Positions 17,547-26,842 are shown, numbered from the stretch's first letter. The stretch is 64,000 nt of DNA from Streptomyces sp. R33 (GCF_041200175.1 NZ_CP165728.1:310001-374000), one strand, 5' to 3'. Notes: a model not told the origin generated them from the sequence alone. A program made the numbers and translations.

Positions 17547-19753
17547 CAATCGGTCGATTGATCAACACTTCTGCTTTTGCCTTCTACTCGCCAACTGGCC
17601 AGGGCCTTCCGGGTGCGGAGGGTGTCGGGGTGGTCGGGACCCAACACCCGTTCCATGTCGGGCAGCAGCTGCTCATAGGCGGTGGCGGCGCCGACCGCAT
17701 CCCCCGCCTCCCCCCGGAGGACCGCGAGGACCTCCCGGGTGTCGAGGGTGTAGGGGTGGTCGGGTCCCAGCACCAGCAGCATCTGTTCCAGCACTGATTC
17801 GCAGGCGGTGGCGGCGCCGACCGAATCCCCCGTCACGCCCCGCCAGTGAGCAAGGGCGGCCCGGGTGGCGAGGGTGTAGGGGTGGTGGGGTCCCAGCACC
17901 AGCAGCATCTGTTCCAGCACTGATTCGCAGGCGGTGGCGGCGCCGACCGGATCCCCCGCCTTGCCCCGCCAGTGAGCAAGGGTGGCCTGGGTGCCGAGGG
18001 TGAGGGGGTGGTCGGGTCCCAGCACCCGCTCCCTGTCGGGCAGCAGCTGCTCATAGGCGGCGGCGGCGCCGACCGCATCCCCCGACTCGCCCCGGAAGTG
18101 GGCCTGGTTGTGCCGGGCGTTGAGGATGTAGGGGTGGTCGGGTCCCAGCACCGGCAGCATCTGTTCCAGTACTGATTCGTAGGCGGTGGCGGCGCCGACC
18201 GCATCGCCTGCCAGTCCCCGCCAGCCGGCGAGGGTGTTCCGGGTGTTCAGGGTGTCGGGGTGGTCGGGCCCCAGCACCCGCTCCCTGTCTGGGAGCAGCC
18301 GCTCGAATGCGGCGGCCGCGCCGATCGCATCCCCCGACTCGCCCCGCCAGTAGGCGGCAATGTGGCGGGTAGCGAGGGTGTCGGGGTGATCGGGTCCCAG
18401 GTGGTGCTGGGTGGTGTCGGCCAGGTGCTGGAAGTGGTGGAGGGCAGCCGTGACCTGGCCGGCCTCGCCGAGGCTCTTACCGGTGCGGAAGAGCACGGGG
18501 TGGGCGTCGGGCTGGTGCAGGGCGTCTTCGGCGTGGAGGGTGAGCGCTTCGGTGTTGGCGCGAAGGGCTTGGGCAAGGGTGGTGTCGCGTTCCACCTGGG
18601 GCCAGGCTGCGATCAGGGCGTCGGCGGCCGTCCGGACGAGTTGGCCGTGCTGGTCGGCGGAGAGGCTGTCTCGGACGGCGCGCTGGAGGAGTTGGTGGAC
18701 GCGGACAGTGTGGTGTGGGCGGTTGGGATTGTGGTCGATCAGGCTCAGGCGGTGCAGCGCACGCAGCGCCTGAGCGGCGTCTGAGGGCGCGACCTCTCCG
18801 GCCTGTGTCTGTCCTGGGGCAGCAGTACGGTGCCGGCCAAGGTGGTTGAGGGCTGGCGGGCTGGTCAGAACGGTGGCGGGAATGCCGTTGGGGTCGAGCA
18901 TCGCCACGAGCTGCAGCATGGGGCGGGCCAGACCCGTCGGCGGGAGTTGGTCGGCGCAATCGATAGACAGGGACCAAGCGGCGGCGGCGGTAGTGGCCTG
19001 GTCGTCAGGCAGCCCAGAGGGGTCGGGCAGCGCGTCGGTGAGGGTGTGCGCGCGGTCGGTCAGCCGGTGTCGGTAGGTGGCGCAGTCCAGGCCGACGTCG
19101 AGGAGGTAGGCGGCGGCCTGGGACAGCGCGAGCGGCAGGCATCCGAGGTCGTCGGCGAGGCCGGCGAGCTGGGCGGCGGGTTCGTTGCGGTCATGCGCGG
19201 CCAGGGCCGTGATGAGGTAGGAGGTGGCCTCGTCCTCGGTGAACAGGCCTACCGGTACCAGTTGACGGCCGTGTCCGGTGAGAGCGGCGTCACGGCGGCG
19301 GGTGGTGACAAGGGTACGGCCGTGCGTGCTGGCGGGGGGCCACAGGCCGCGGAGGTCGGCTGGGTCGGCGAGGTCGTCGAGTACGACCAGCCAGCGGTGC
19401 GCGGTGCCGGGCTTGGGCTCCAGCCAGGCCAGGAACGCGCGTGCGGCGAGCTCCGGGTCGGCGGGGTCGGAGCCGAGTACCTCGACCGCGGCCTGGGCGT
19501 AACCTGTGACGACCGCGTCGCGGGTGGCGGCGGTGACCCATACCAGCAGGTCCAGCTTCCCGGCCTGCCACTGGGTGCGGGCGTGGTGGGCAGCGAGCTG
19601 GGTCTTGCCGACTCCACCCAGGCCGGCCAATACCTGGCTGAGCACCACGGTGCCCTCGCCGTCTACCGTGTGCTCCAGTTGCTGGGCGATGGCACGGTCC
19701 TGGAAGCAGTCGGCTTGCCGGGGCAGTACGCCGACCTGGTGCGGCCCAGTCAC
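17546..19753 (-). CDS. NB-ARC/TPR protein (NLR-like STAND ATPase)
   Basis: 735 residues from a GTG. The P-loop is GLGGVGKT at 44-51, Walker B is LVVLDD at 122-127, and the GxP-like motif LGCLPLAL is at 203-210, the layout of NB-ARC STAND ATPases. From about 410 to the end there are repeated 42-residue TPR units, each marked LGPDHPxTLxTR and GDAVGAA. Such proteins sense a ligand with the repeats and oligomerise on ATP binding; several act in antiphage defence, others in signalling. Conserved-looking sequence (VTALGHSF, QADKVNYYAASRPPV) continues in frame upstream to about 19880 without a standard start, so the true N-terminus is unsure. Confidence 0.85.
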   Translation of the reverse strand: MTGPHQVGVLPRQADCFQDRAIAQQLEHTVDGEGTVVLSQVLAGLGGVGKTQLAAHHARTQWQAGKLDLLVWVTAATRDAVVTGYAQAAVEVLGSDPADPELAARAFLAWLEPKPGTAHRWLVVLDDLADPADLRGLWPPASTHGRTLVTTRRRDAALTGHGRQLVPVGLFTEDEATSYLITALAAHDRNEPAAQLAGLADDLGCLPLALSQAAAYLLDVGLDCATYRHRLTDRAHTLTDALPDPSGLPDDQATTAAAAWSLSIDCADQLPPTGLARPMLQLVAMLDPNGIPATVLTSPPALNHLGRHRTAAPGQTQAGEVAPSDAAQALRALHRLSLIDHNPNRPHHTVRVHQLLQRAVRDSLSADQHGQLVRTAADALIAAWPQVERDTTLAQALRANTEALTLHAEDALHQPDAHPVLFRTGKSLGEAGQVTAALHHFQHLADTTQHHLGPDHPDTLATRHIAAYWRGESGDAIGAAAAFERLLPDRERVLGPDHPDTLNTRNTLAGWRGLAGDAVGAATAYESVLEQMLPVLGPDHPYILNARHNQAHFRGESGDAVGAAAAYEQLLPDRERVLGPDHPLTLGTQATLAHWRGKAGDPVGAATACESVLEQMLLVLGPHHPYTLATRAALAHWRGVTGDSVGAATACESVLEQMLLVLGPDHPYTLDTREVLAVLRGEAGDAVGAATAYEQLLPDMERVLGPDHPDTLRTRKALASWRVEGKSRSVDQSTD

Positions 19754-19881
19754 CGGGGGACGTGATGCGGCGTAATAGTTGACCTTGTCGGCCTGGCCGA
19801 CTGCGAAGCTGTGACCGAGGGCCGTGACACTTCCTGGTACGCCGATGGAGCCGGGTGCCAGGGGAAGGCTGGCCGGTCCGC

Positions 19882-20349
19882 TCAGTCCCCGGGCGGATCC
19901 GGCGTCGGAGGGGGGCTGATATGCGCACCCCCATGGATGACCCCGGCCGCGATTGAGCTGCCCTCGGCACGGATGTTTGTGTTCCCCCCTGTAGCCACTC
20001 CGCCCGGCCCGGCCGTCACCCGGACCTCTGGGACGTGCTCGGCTAGCAGGGCACGCAGCTGCGCGGCGGCTTGGTCGCGCTCTGCCTCGTCCAGGCTCTC
20101 CAGGAGAGCCTCGATGCGGGCCTGCCAGGAGGCCTTCTGTACAAGCCGCGCCCGCTCCACCTGGCCTGGGTCGGTGGTGTGCAGGGCGGTTGCGGTCTGG
20201 TCAAGGCGCTCCAGTTCCGCCTGCTCCCGCTGGGCGTCGCCCCGCCCGAACCAACGCGCTACCGCCTGCCGGAATGCGTTCCACGCATCTGTCCCCGCAG
20301 CCTGTACGACCGCGGTGCCGCCAGCTGCAGCCAGCGCCTCCACCAGCAT
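19882..20349 (-). CDS. accessory protein upstream of the NB-ARC/TPR gene
   Basis: 155 residues. A hydrophobic start (MLVEALAAAGGTAVVQAAGT) is followed by a charged helical middle (RFxxLLESLDEAERDQAAAQLRALLAEH) and a Gly-rich end (VTAGPGGVATGGNTNIRAEG, then PPPTPDPPGD). It runs into the NB-ARC gene in a frame shifted by one base. It may be a separate adaptor or the lost N-terminal domain of the NB-ARC protein. It is the first gene of the three-gene cargo/resolvase unit. Confidence 0.65.
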   Translation of the reverse strand: MLVEALAAAGGTAVVQAAGTDAWNAFRQAVARWFGRGDAQREQAELERLDQTATALHTTDPGQVERARLVQKASWQARIEALLESLDEAERDQAAAQLRALLAEHVPEVRVTAGPGGVATGGNTNIRAEGSSIAAGVIHGGAHISPPPTPDPPGD

Positions 20350-20487
20350 CTTCCGGCCTCCTCGCCTGAGCGGCCTCTCTTAAAAACCGTAACGCCGCAC
20401 GAGGCGCCCCGCAGGTGACGCGACGCGGGCGTAGAGCCTCGCCGGGCGAGCCTGGGAAGTGAGGTAGGGGCACAGCCACGGTCGATG

Positions 20488-23400
20488 TCACACACGGTGT
20501 CCTGTCGGCTGCGCAGCGCCCGCATCGGGCGCGGTGCGGGGGCCGGGCATGGTCACCGCTGAGAGGTTCAGGCGGGTGCCCATGTCGAGGTTGACCTCGC
20601 CGTACGGGCGGACATGAGACCAGAACAGTGGGGTCAGGCCGCGCCGGTCGGCGGGAGTGAGGAGGTCGGCCCACTCAGGTTCGCCGAGGACGTCCTGGAG
20701 CATCAGGGTGTTCACGTAGACCAGGGCGGATTGCAGGATGCGCAGGCACAGGACGAACATCTCCTGCTCGTCGCGCCGGTTCGAGGCGATTTCCCCGCCC
20801 TTGCCGTAGGCGATCACGGAGTTCGCGCCGTTGGAGGCCTCCATGACGTTCAGGCCCTCTTCGATCTCCCGCTGGAGGTCCCGCAGCCGAAGGTAGCGGG
20901 CCACGAAGATGGTCTTCTGGGCGCGCCCGACTTCCAGCATGGCCGCGTAGGTGGGGTGGGAGGCGTTGCGGGTGAAGCGGCGCAGGATCGCCTCGGTGGA
21001 CGCGGTGCGGGTACGGATCGCGGTCGCATACTTGATCATCTGGTCGTACTGCTGGGCGATGAGCTCCCAGCGGATCGGCCGGGTCAGGGCCGGGGTGAGC
21101 TGCGGGTAGGCGTCCGGGTCGCCGGCCACCGGCCGGTACAGCTTGACCTTGTTGATCCGCTTGATCCTGGGCAGCAGGTCGAAGTTCAGCAGCCTCGTGA
21201 TGCCGAACCCGATCTCCGACTGGCCGTGGCTGTCCGTGTAGTTGGCTTCAACGTCCATGGTCGTGCCGTGCCGCATGGCGCCCTCGATCATCGCGGCGAC
21301 CTCGGAGGCCGTGCAGTTGATCAGCTGGGAGTGGATGGCCAGGGACTTCTTCTCCACGTGCCAGTAGATGAGCACCCCGCGGCCGCCGTAGCGCGAATGC
21401 CACTCGGTGAACAGATTCTGGTCGTACGCCCGGACGTGGGTGGAGTCGGAGGCGACCGCGGTCGAGCCCTGGCCCCACAGCTCGGAGCTGCGGGCGGCAA
21501 AGGTGGCGTTTGCGATCTGGACGGCGATGGCACGGGCCGCCTCGGCGGACAGATACCGGCGCCGTACGTACCGCAGCTCATCCTCGGTGTGGCCGTGGCC
21601 ACCGGACGCCACAGCCTTGATCCCCGTGTTCGTGCCGTACGCGTAGATGACCAGCAGCAGGCGTTCGGCCAGCACCTCCGCCGAGAGGCTGCCGCCACCA
21701 GAGACGGAGGTGACCGCGTCCAGGCAGCCGGTCCGCAACACCGCTTCCTTCAGCATGTCGACCAGAGGCACGATGCCCCACCTGCGTTGCACCTCGGCCT
21801 TGATCCTGCGCAGATTGCGCGGTTCGGGCTGGGCCTCGGCCGCGGTCAGCCGGATCGCCCCGGACTTCCGCTCCGCGATGTCCAGCCAGGACAGCTTGGG
21901 CATCTGGTCGTTCAGCAAGGTCAGCTCGGCCGTCATCTGCTCGCGCAGCTCGTCGATGAACATCGAGGCGTCCAGCGGCTTGCGTAGCTCCCGGTAGTTC
22001 TCCGCCCGCCGTACGTCGAAGTCCTGTGGCAGGTCCTCATCCGGGTTGCGCCACTTGTCGGCGCCGACCACCCAGATCTCCTTGCACTTGAGCTGATCGC
22101 GCAGGGCCTGGAAGGCGACGACCTCGTAGACCATGCGCACCACCCGGAGCCGGCCGCGTTTGTCGGTGCGGTGGACGACCTCTGCCCAGTCCCCGCCCAT
22201 CGCCTTGTGGACCGGCACCGTCTCGCCCAGCGGGTAGTACGTCGTGTTCCCGGCGTTCGCGTACCGCGCCACGAGCGCCAGGGCCTCGATCACGGGCCGG
22301 TGGGCGCGGTTGGAGGAGCGGAACTCCAGCACGTCCAGCAGCTTGATCAGCCCGCGCCGGTAGTGGTTGGTGTACGACGCCTTCAAAGTGGTCTGCACCG
22401 TCCGCCGGTAGACCGGGCCACGGGTCTTGAACTCGTGCACGAGCTCCCGCAGCGTCGCCTCGCCCCCGGACACCGCCGGGAAGACGACCTGCCGGACTGT
22501 CCCTTCCGGAGTGCCGAGCGATGCCTCGGCGAGCTTGAAGAGGATGTTCTCCTTGCCCGACACCTTCTTGAACGCGTTGATCAGCTGCTCGGTGACCTTC
22601 TTCTCCGCCCGCGCCCCGATCCTGTGCACGGTGAAGATCAGCAGCTCCACCAGTGTGTCGGTGATCTCGCGCTCCCGTTCGTGCAGGAGTGCGGCCAGAA
22701 GGGTCACCCGCAGCGGCACCGGGTGCGTCCGCAGATGGGAGGGCGACTCCACTGCGGCCCGCGCCCGCCAGCCGGCCAGCACCTTCGGTGCCACGTCGAT
22801 GAACAGGTCCGGCGGCAGGCCGATTGCCCGCACCGCAAGGAGCTTGTCGATCTCGGTGAGCATCGTCTCCAGGCTCACGTTGCCCGGCGCTTCCTTGATC
22901 TTCCCCAGCACCGGCGGCCCGTCCTCGCCGTCGATGCCGCCGTCGCTGGGGCTGGCCTCGTCGTCCTGGTCGGTGCCGCCGGCCACGAGAGCCGTAATCC
23001 GCGCAACGCTCTCCGCGGTCAGCCGCGAGGAGATCCGTTCCGTCAACGCCTCCTCGGCCGCCCGTAGGGCAGCTGCGACGATCCGGTCGCACCGCCCCGG
23101 CCTGGGCGGCTCAATGCTCTCGACGCGGCAACGCGCCAGCAACTCCACCCGGACCTGCTCTGGCCTGCGTTCCTTGTGCGCAACGTGCTCGGCCAGATGA
23201 GCCGTCAGCTTCTCCGCATCCGCGACGCTGCACTCACGGAAACCGAGATGTCCCCGGATCTGCGCGCGGTGGTACTCGACCGTACGGCCCGTCCACTCGT
23301 AGAAGCCCAGCTCAGACGCAGGAACCTGCACCTGCCGAGCCACGAACTCCACGGCCTCGCCGGGCAGCTCCGCCCGGCCTCGGGGAAACCGGCCGTGTTG

Positions 23401-23565
23401 CGTGTAGAACTTCAGCAGGACGGCGAAGCCCAGCCGCGTCGCACCGCGCTTGCCGGACACAAGCACCTGCTCGTCCTTCAACAGCGTCCAGTGCTCGACA
23501 AGCTCATCCAGATCCAACGGGATACGGGCCACGTTCGTAGATCGTCCTCGCGCGGGCTCACACAC
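20488..23565 (-). CDS. tnpA: Tn3 family transposase
   Basis: 1025 residues, full length; a GTG at 23532 (VARIPLDLDELVEHW) is an alternative start. The N-terminal DUF4158-type region includes GKRGATRLGFAVLLKFYTQHGRFPRG. The DDE catalytic core is visible: SDSTHVRAYDQN, later NYTDSHGQSE and a C-terminal block SVIAYGKGGEIASNRRDEQE with the Glu. No frameshift is seen, so the transposase is probably functional. It is separated from the cargo operon by about 140 bp. Confidence 0.95.
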   Translation of the reverse strand: MCEPARGRSTNVARIPLDLDELVEHWTLLKDEQVLVSGKRGATRLGFAVLLKFYTQHGRFPRGRAELPGEAVEFVARQVQVPASELGFYEWTGRTVEYHRAQIRGHLGFRECSVADAEKLTAHLAEHVAHKERRPEQVRVELLARCRVESIEPPRPGRCDRIVAAALRAAEEALTERISSRLTAESVARITALVAGGTDQDDEASPSDGGIDGEDGPPVLGKIKEAPGNVSLETMLTEIDKLLAVRAIGLPPDLFIDVAPKVLAGWRARAAVESPSHLRTHPVPLRVTLLAALLHEREREITDTLVELLIFTVHRIGARAEKKVTEQLINAFKKVSGKENILFKLAEASLGTPEGTVRQVVFPAVSGGEATLRELVHEFKTRGPVYRRTVQTTLKASYTNHYRRGLIKLLDVLEFRSSNRAHRPVIEALALVARYANAGNTTYYPLGETVPVHKAMGGDWAEVVHRTDKRGRLRVVRMVYEVVAFQALRDQLKCKEIWVVGADKWRNPDEDLPQDFDVRRAENYRELRKPLDASMFIDELREQMTAELTLLNDQMPKLSWLDIAERKSGAIRLTAAEAQPEPRNLRRIKAEVQRRWGIVPLVDMLKEAVLRTGCLDAVTSVSGGGSLSAEVLAERLLLVIYAYGTNTGIKAVASGGHGHTEDELRYVRRRYLSAEAARAIAVQIANATFAARSSELWGQGSTAVASDSTHVRAYDQNLFTEWHSRYGGRGVLIYWHVEKKSLAIHSQLINCTASEVAAMIEGAMRHGTTMDVEANYTDSHGQSEIGFGITRLLNFDLLPRIKRINKVKLYRPVAGDPDAYPQLTPALTRPIRWELIAQQYDQMIKYATAIRTRTASTEAILRRFTRNASHPTYAAMLEVGRAQKTIFVARYLRLRDLQREIEEGLNVMEASNGANSVIAYGKGGEIASNRRDEQEMFVLCLRILQSALVYVNTLMLQDVLGEPEWADLLTPADRRGLTPLFWSHVRPYGEVNLDMGTRLNLSAVTMPGPRTAPDAGAAQPTGHRV

Positions 23566-23612
23566 CGCAGCCGTACGGTAGCGGGCTCACCCGCACGAGG
23601 GACACCCGGCAA

Positions 23613-23658
23613 GATCACCACCGTTTGCGGCTGGTGACAGGGTTCTTACCGGCACCCC
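23613..23658 (-). repeat. Tn3 terminal inverted repeat, right
   Basis: 46 bp, partner of 16690-16735, followed by the second GATAT. Confidence 0.95.
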
Positions 23659-24126
23659 GATATGACCTGTATCTGTTGTGGGCGGGGGCGCGGGTACATC
23701 TACACGGGCCCGGTGTACGCCGTCGAAGACCTCAAGGACCGACTGTGCCCGTGGTGCATCGCAAGCGGCAGCGTCGCCGAGCGGTTTGACGCGCACTTCA
23801 CGGCAGGAACCTGCTTGGGTGACGACGTACCCCTCGAGGTCTTCTCGGCAGTCGACAGACACACTCCGGGCTTCCCGGCATCGCAGGAGCCCCAGTGGTT
23901 CTTCCACTGCGGCGAAGGCGCCGCCTATTTGGGTCGTGTCGGGTTTGCCGAACTCGCCGCTCACCCTGACGCGCTGGAGACACTGCGACAGGAGACGAGC
24001 GGTTGGGGCTGGCCGTCGGATCAGGTCGAGCACCACCTCGGCTCGCTGGACAAGGACGACCATCCAGCGCATCTGTTCCGATGCCGCGGTTGCGCGATCC
24101 ACCTCGCATACTCCGACCTCGCATAA
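23659..24126 (+). pseudogene. CbrC-family protein, 3' part (split by Tn3)
   Basis: Reads on from the transposon end as MTCICCGRGRGYIYTGPVYA, LCPWCIASGSVAERFDAHF, DRHTPGFPASQEPQWFFHCG and FRCRGCAIHLAYSDLA, which is the body of a CbrC/UPF0167 protein with paired cysteines. An internal ATG at 23662 could start a product, but it would lack the first 24 residues. In Escherichia coli cbrC is linked with colicin E2 tolerance; the role here is unknown. Confidence 0.88.
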
Positions 24127-24257
24127 GCCTGCTTGAGGTCGAACGGTGCTACGAACGTGATCACTCTTTCAGGGATCCCGAAGACGTGAACACGGCCTTC
24201 GCCTGATCCTGTGCTCCGACCAAAGAGGCATCTGACCAGTTCAAAGGCCGTGGGGGA

Positions 24258-25700
24258 ATGAATCTGCTGCATCACGATGGCCAGCGGGATGCGTTCGTCG
24301 TGGCGTCACACTTCCGGAACGACTTCTACGAATGTCTGACCAGGCGGCGCGATGGCCTGTTCGAGGTCGCGGACGCACTGCTGTGCGCGGACGGGCCGGT
24401 GACCACGCCGGTGGATCTGACACTGCTGGCTGAGCATCGTCGTGGGCACGGCGCCCTGTACGCGGCTTTGAACGAGGGTCGCATCGACGCGGGCCGACTG
24501 CGGCGGACACTGGCCGCGCTGCCCCAGCCGAAGGCCGCCGACGCACGGCTCGTCCTGGCGGTTGACGTGAGCAACTGGCTGCGGCCGGACGCGGAGTGCA
24601 GTGCGGACCGGCTGTTCTGCCACACCTTCGGCCGCGGCCGGGACCAGCACCTGATGATCCCCGGATGGCCGTACTCGTTCGTCGCCGCCCTCGAAGCAGG
24701 GCGGACATCGTGGTGCCAGCTGCTGGACGCCGTCCGGCTGGGGCCTGAGGACGATGTCGCAGAGGTCACCGCCGCCCAGGTCCGCCGCGTGGTCGAGGAC
24801 CTGATCGCCGGGGGCCAGTGGCGCCAGGGCGACGCCGACATCCTCATCGTCTTCGACGCAGGCTACGATGCCCCGCGCATGGCCTACCTCCTTGGCGGCC
24901 TGCCCGTTGAAGTCCTGGGCCGGCTGCGGTCGGACCGCGTGATGCGCAAGCCCGTTCCGCGCCCTTGGATCTGCCCGCCCCAGGGTGGGCGGCCCCCGAA
25001 GCACGGTAAGGAGTTCCGCTTCGCCAAGCCGGAGAGCTGGGGCGAGCCGGACGAGGCCACCACACAGGTCACCGACCGGTACGGCACCGCCCAGGCCATG
25101 GCCTGGGACCGCATCCACCCCCGCCTCACCACTCGCTCGGCCTGGATTGACCACGACGGCGAACTACCCCTCATCGAGGGCACATTGATCCCCCTGCAGG
25201 TCGACCATCTGCCGGGCGGCGGAGATCCGCTGCCTCTGTGGCTGTGGTCCTCCCAGACTGGCATGACCGGAGCTGCCGTCGACCTGGGTTGGCAGGCGTT
25301 CCTCCGCCGGTTCGACCTGGAACACACCTTCCGGATAATCAAGCAGACCCTCGGCTGGACCCGACCGAAGATCCGCACCCCCGAGGCTGCGGACCGCTGG
25401 ACCTGGCTGATCAACACCGCCCACACCCAGCTCCGCCTGACCCGTTCGCTGGCCGAGGACCTCCGCCGCCCCTGGGAGAAGCCCGCCGAGCCCGGCCGGC
25501 TCACCCCCGCCCGAGACCGGCGCGGGTTCCGGAACCTCCGCGCTCACTTGTCTTGCCCGGCACGTGCGCCGAAACCGAACCGGCCAGGCCCCGGCCGACC
25601 TCTCGGCTCGAAGAACCAGCGGCCCGCCACCCGCTACGACGTGGGCAAAACCGTCAGGCGCCCCGAGACCATCATCGAACGCGACCAGGCCAGACCATAA
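24258..25700 (+). CDS. DDE transposase (IS701/NF041680-like)
   Basis: 480 residues. The pattern MNLLHHDGQRDAF, LVLAVDVSNWLRPDA, FCHTFGRGRDQHLMIPGWPY, ILIVFDAGYDAPRMAYLL and FLRRFDLEHTFRIIKQTLGW is that of a large actinobacterial IS701-like transposase group; the Asp, Asp and Glu of the DDE triad fall in these blocks. The tail is basic (RPGPGRPLGSKN). Start and stop are intact. The ends of the IS are not certain; a 176-bp inverted repeat begins 12 bp after its stop. Confidence 0.85.
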   Translation: MNLLHHDGQRDAFVVASHFRNDFYECLTRRRDGLFEVADALLCADGPVTTPVDLTLLAEHRRGHGALYAALNEGRIDAGRLRRTLAALPQPKAADARLVLAVDVSNWLRPDAECSADRLFCHTFGRGRDQHLMIPGWPYSFVAALEAGRTSWCQLLDAVRLGPEDDVAEVTAAQVRRVVEDLIAGGQWRQGDADILIVFDAGYDAPRMAYLLGGLPVEVLGRLRSDRVMRKPVPRPWICPPQGGRPPKHGKEFRFAKPESWGEPDEATTQVTDRYGTAQAMAWDRIHPRLTTRSAWIDHDGELPLIEGTLIPLQVDHLPGGGDPLPLWLWSSQTGMTGAAVDLGWQAFLRRFDLEHTFRIIKQTLGWTRPKIRTPEAADRWTWLINTAHTQLRLTRSLAEDLRRPWEKPAEPGRLTPARDRRGFRNLRAHLSCPARAPKPNRPGPGRPLGSKNQRPATRYDVGKTVRRPETIIERDQARP

Positions 25701-25711
25701 AGAACAAGCTC

Positions 25712-25887
25712 AGTGCCTGTTCCATATCCCCGTCGCCGCAGGTAGAGGCTCAGTTTCAGGGAGACCCGCCGCGAGACGCGTTCGGGGAGCGGTCACTGTG
25801 ACCGCTCCCCGAACGGAAGTTCCTGGTTTCGATGAGCCTGTTGTGTAAGGTGCGGTGGTCACCGCCACCACCACGTCCCGGGCTCCC
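25712..25887 (+). repeat. 176-bp inverted repeat, left arm
   Basis: Begins AGTGCCTGTTCC and matches the reverse complement of 27075-27250 with about four mismatches. It contains a perfect 18-bp palindrome around a single base at 25779-25815 (arms begin CGTTCGGGGAGCGGTCAC). Confidence 0.95.
25779..25815. repeat. 37-nt palindrome inside the left arm
   Basis: Two 18-base arms with one central T. The same palindrome with a central A lies in the right arm at 27147-27183. Could serve as a terminator or as a recombinase site. Confidence 0.85.
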
Positions 25888-25927
25888 TGTCTGGGCCGAC
25901 TTGCCGCACTCCGAGGTGCGGCGTGCC

Positions 25928-26341
25928 CTAGGTTTCGTCGGCTCGGTGGCGACCCTCGTCTCGGGCACCACCGAAGATCCTGTCGAGGCTTCGCCGTACC
26001 ACTCCAAGGCCGAGGAAGAGCACGCCGACTCCCGTCACGAGCCCGCACACCGGCGCCACCCAGTGAGGCCCGATGCCGTTCATAAGACCTGCTACCCAGT
26101 CTCCGCCTTTGAGGCCTCCGACCGTCAGGATCAGGAACGTCACGGCGATGCTGGCGGGGGCGAAGGGGTGCGCCTTGAGGATCACCTCGAGGCCGTCGCT
26201 GCCACCCCGGATCTCGATGGAGTGGGGCTCCTTGAAGTGATCGACGATCTCCGGATAGGGGCCCCGCCGCTCCCCGACTTCGAAGATCGGCTCTTGCGGA
26301 TCGCCACCCTGCGAGGGCTTGTGGCCCTTGTCTTTCGCCAC
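25928..26341 (-). CDS. membrane protein in the inverted-repeat cassette
   Basis: 137 residues from the GTG at 26341, with an AGGAG ribosome binding site six bases upstream; longer in-frame starts to 26428 lack one. The N-terminal 50 residues are charged (AKDKGHKPSQGGDPQEP and on), then come two or three hydrophobic segments (PASIAVTFLILTVGGL, and WVAPVCGLVTGVGVLFLGLG) and a basic tail. Family not recognised. Divergent from the RHH gene, inside the inverted-repeat cassette. Confidence 0.65.
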   Translation of the reverse strand: MAKDKGHKPSQGGDPQEPIFEVGERRGPYPEIVDHFKEPHSIEIRGGSDGLEVILKAHPFAPASIAVTFLILTVGGLKGGDWVAGLMNGIGPHWVAPVCGLVTGVGVLFLGLGVVRRSLDRIFGGARDEGRHRADET

Positions 26342-26570
26342 GAGATGCTCCTCTCCCACCAAGCGGAACCTCATGCTCCGGATGAGGGCCCAGAGGTAGC
26401 GTACACCTTGCGTGCAAATTACGTACATATTTTGCTTCTCGAACGTAAATCAGCGTATGGTTGGGCCGCTCCCTGGGTAAGGGAATAGTCAGAAGCTCTG
26501 TGCCCAGGGGCCTGAGACGGACTGGTCTGCCCTCACCCGTCCTCTGAACCGTGTACTTAAGGAGGCGCAG

Positions 26571-26831
26571 ATGCCGGAGACCGCTGAAGTGACCAAGAGC
26601 AGGGTTGGCCGCGGAAAGACGAGCCTGGTGGATCGCGTGACCGCGAACCTTCCTCCCCGAGCCGCACTGGCCCTGGAGCGGATCGTAGAACTGACCGGCT
26701 ACAGCAAGACCGACTCGATCATCCGAGCCATTCAGGTCTATGCGTACCTGGAGGAGGTCTGGAGCGCCGGGGGTTCCGTCTCCGTGACGGAGAAGCCAGA
26801 CGCCGAGCCCCAGCAGCTCAAGATTCTTTAG
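26571..26831 (+). CDS. ribbon-helix-helix-like DNA-binding protein
   Basis: 86 residues, ATG after a strong AAGGAGG ribosome binding site. Residues 23-65 (TANLPPRAALALERIVELTG then YSKTDSIIRAIQVYAYLEEVW) fit a short beta strand and two helices as in RHH regulators. The N-terminal tail is basic. It could control the divergent membrane-protein gene from the 230-bp space between them. A strong terminator follows. Confidence 0.7.
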   Translation: MPETAEVTKSRVGRGKTSLVDRVTANLPPRAALALERIVELTGYSKTDSIIRAIQVYAYLEEVWSAGGSVSVTEKPDAEPQQLKIL

Positions 26832-26842
26832 TGCGAGACAAC

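Larger units (their letters stand above)
16690..23658 (-). mobile_element. Tn3-family transposon with NB-ARC/TPR cargo
   Basis: Bounded by 46-bp inverted repeats (16690-16735 and 23613-23658, 44 of 46 identical, beginning GGGGTGCCGGTAAG) and by a 5-bp direct repeat GATAT (16685-16689 and 23659-23663), as expected for Tn3. All genes run leftward: transposase at the right end, then a 155-residue protein, an NB-ARC/TPR protein and a serine resolvase at the left end. The intact ends and the clean split of the target gene indicate a relatively recent insertion. Confidence 0.95.

Noticed and set aside
17580..18420. Tandem DNA repeats of about 126 bp
   Set aside because: They encode the 42-residue TPR units of the NB-ARC/TPR protein and need no separate explanation.
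20614..21987. Long plus-strand frame of 457 codons
   Set aside because: It lies antisense inside the Tn3 transposase, which has clear catalytic motifs; the composition is Gly/Arg/Val-rich as expected for a high-GC shadow.
25779..25815. Palindromes as linear-replicon telomere sequences
   Set aside because: Telomeres of Streptomyces lie at molecule ends and have several different palindromes in a row; here one palindrome is embedded in a symmetrical cassette.
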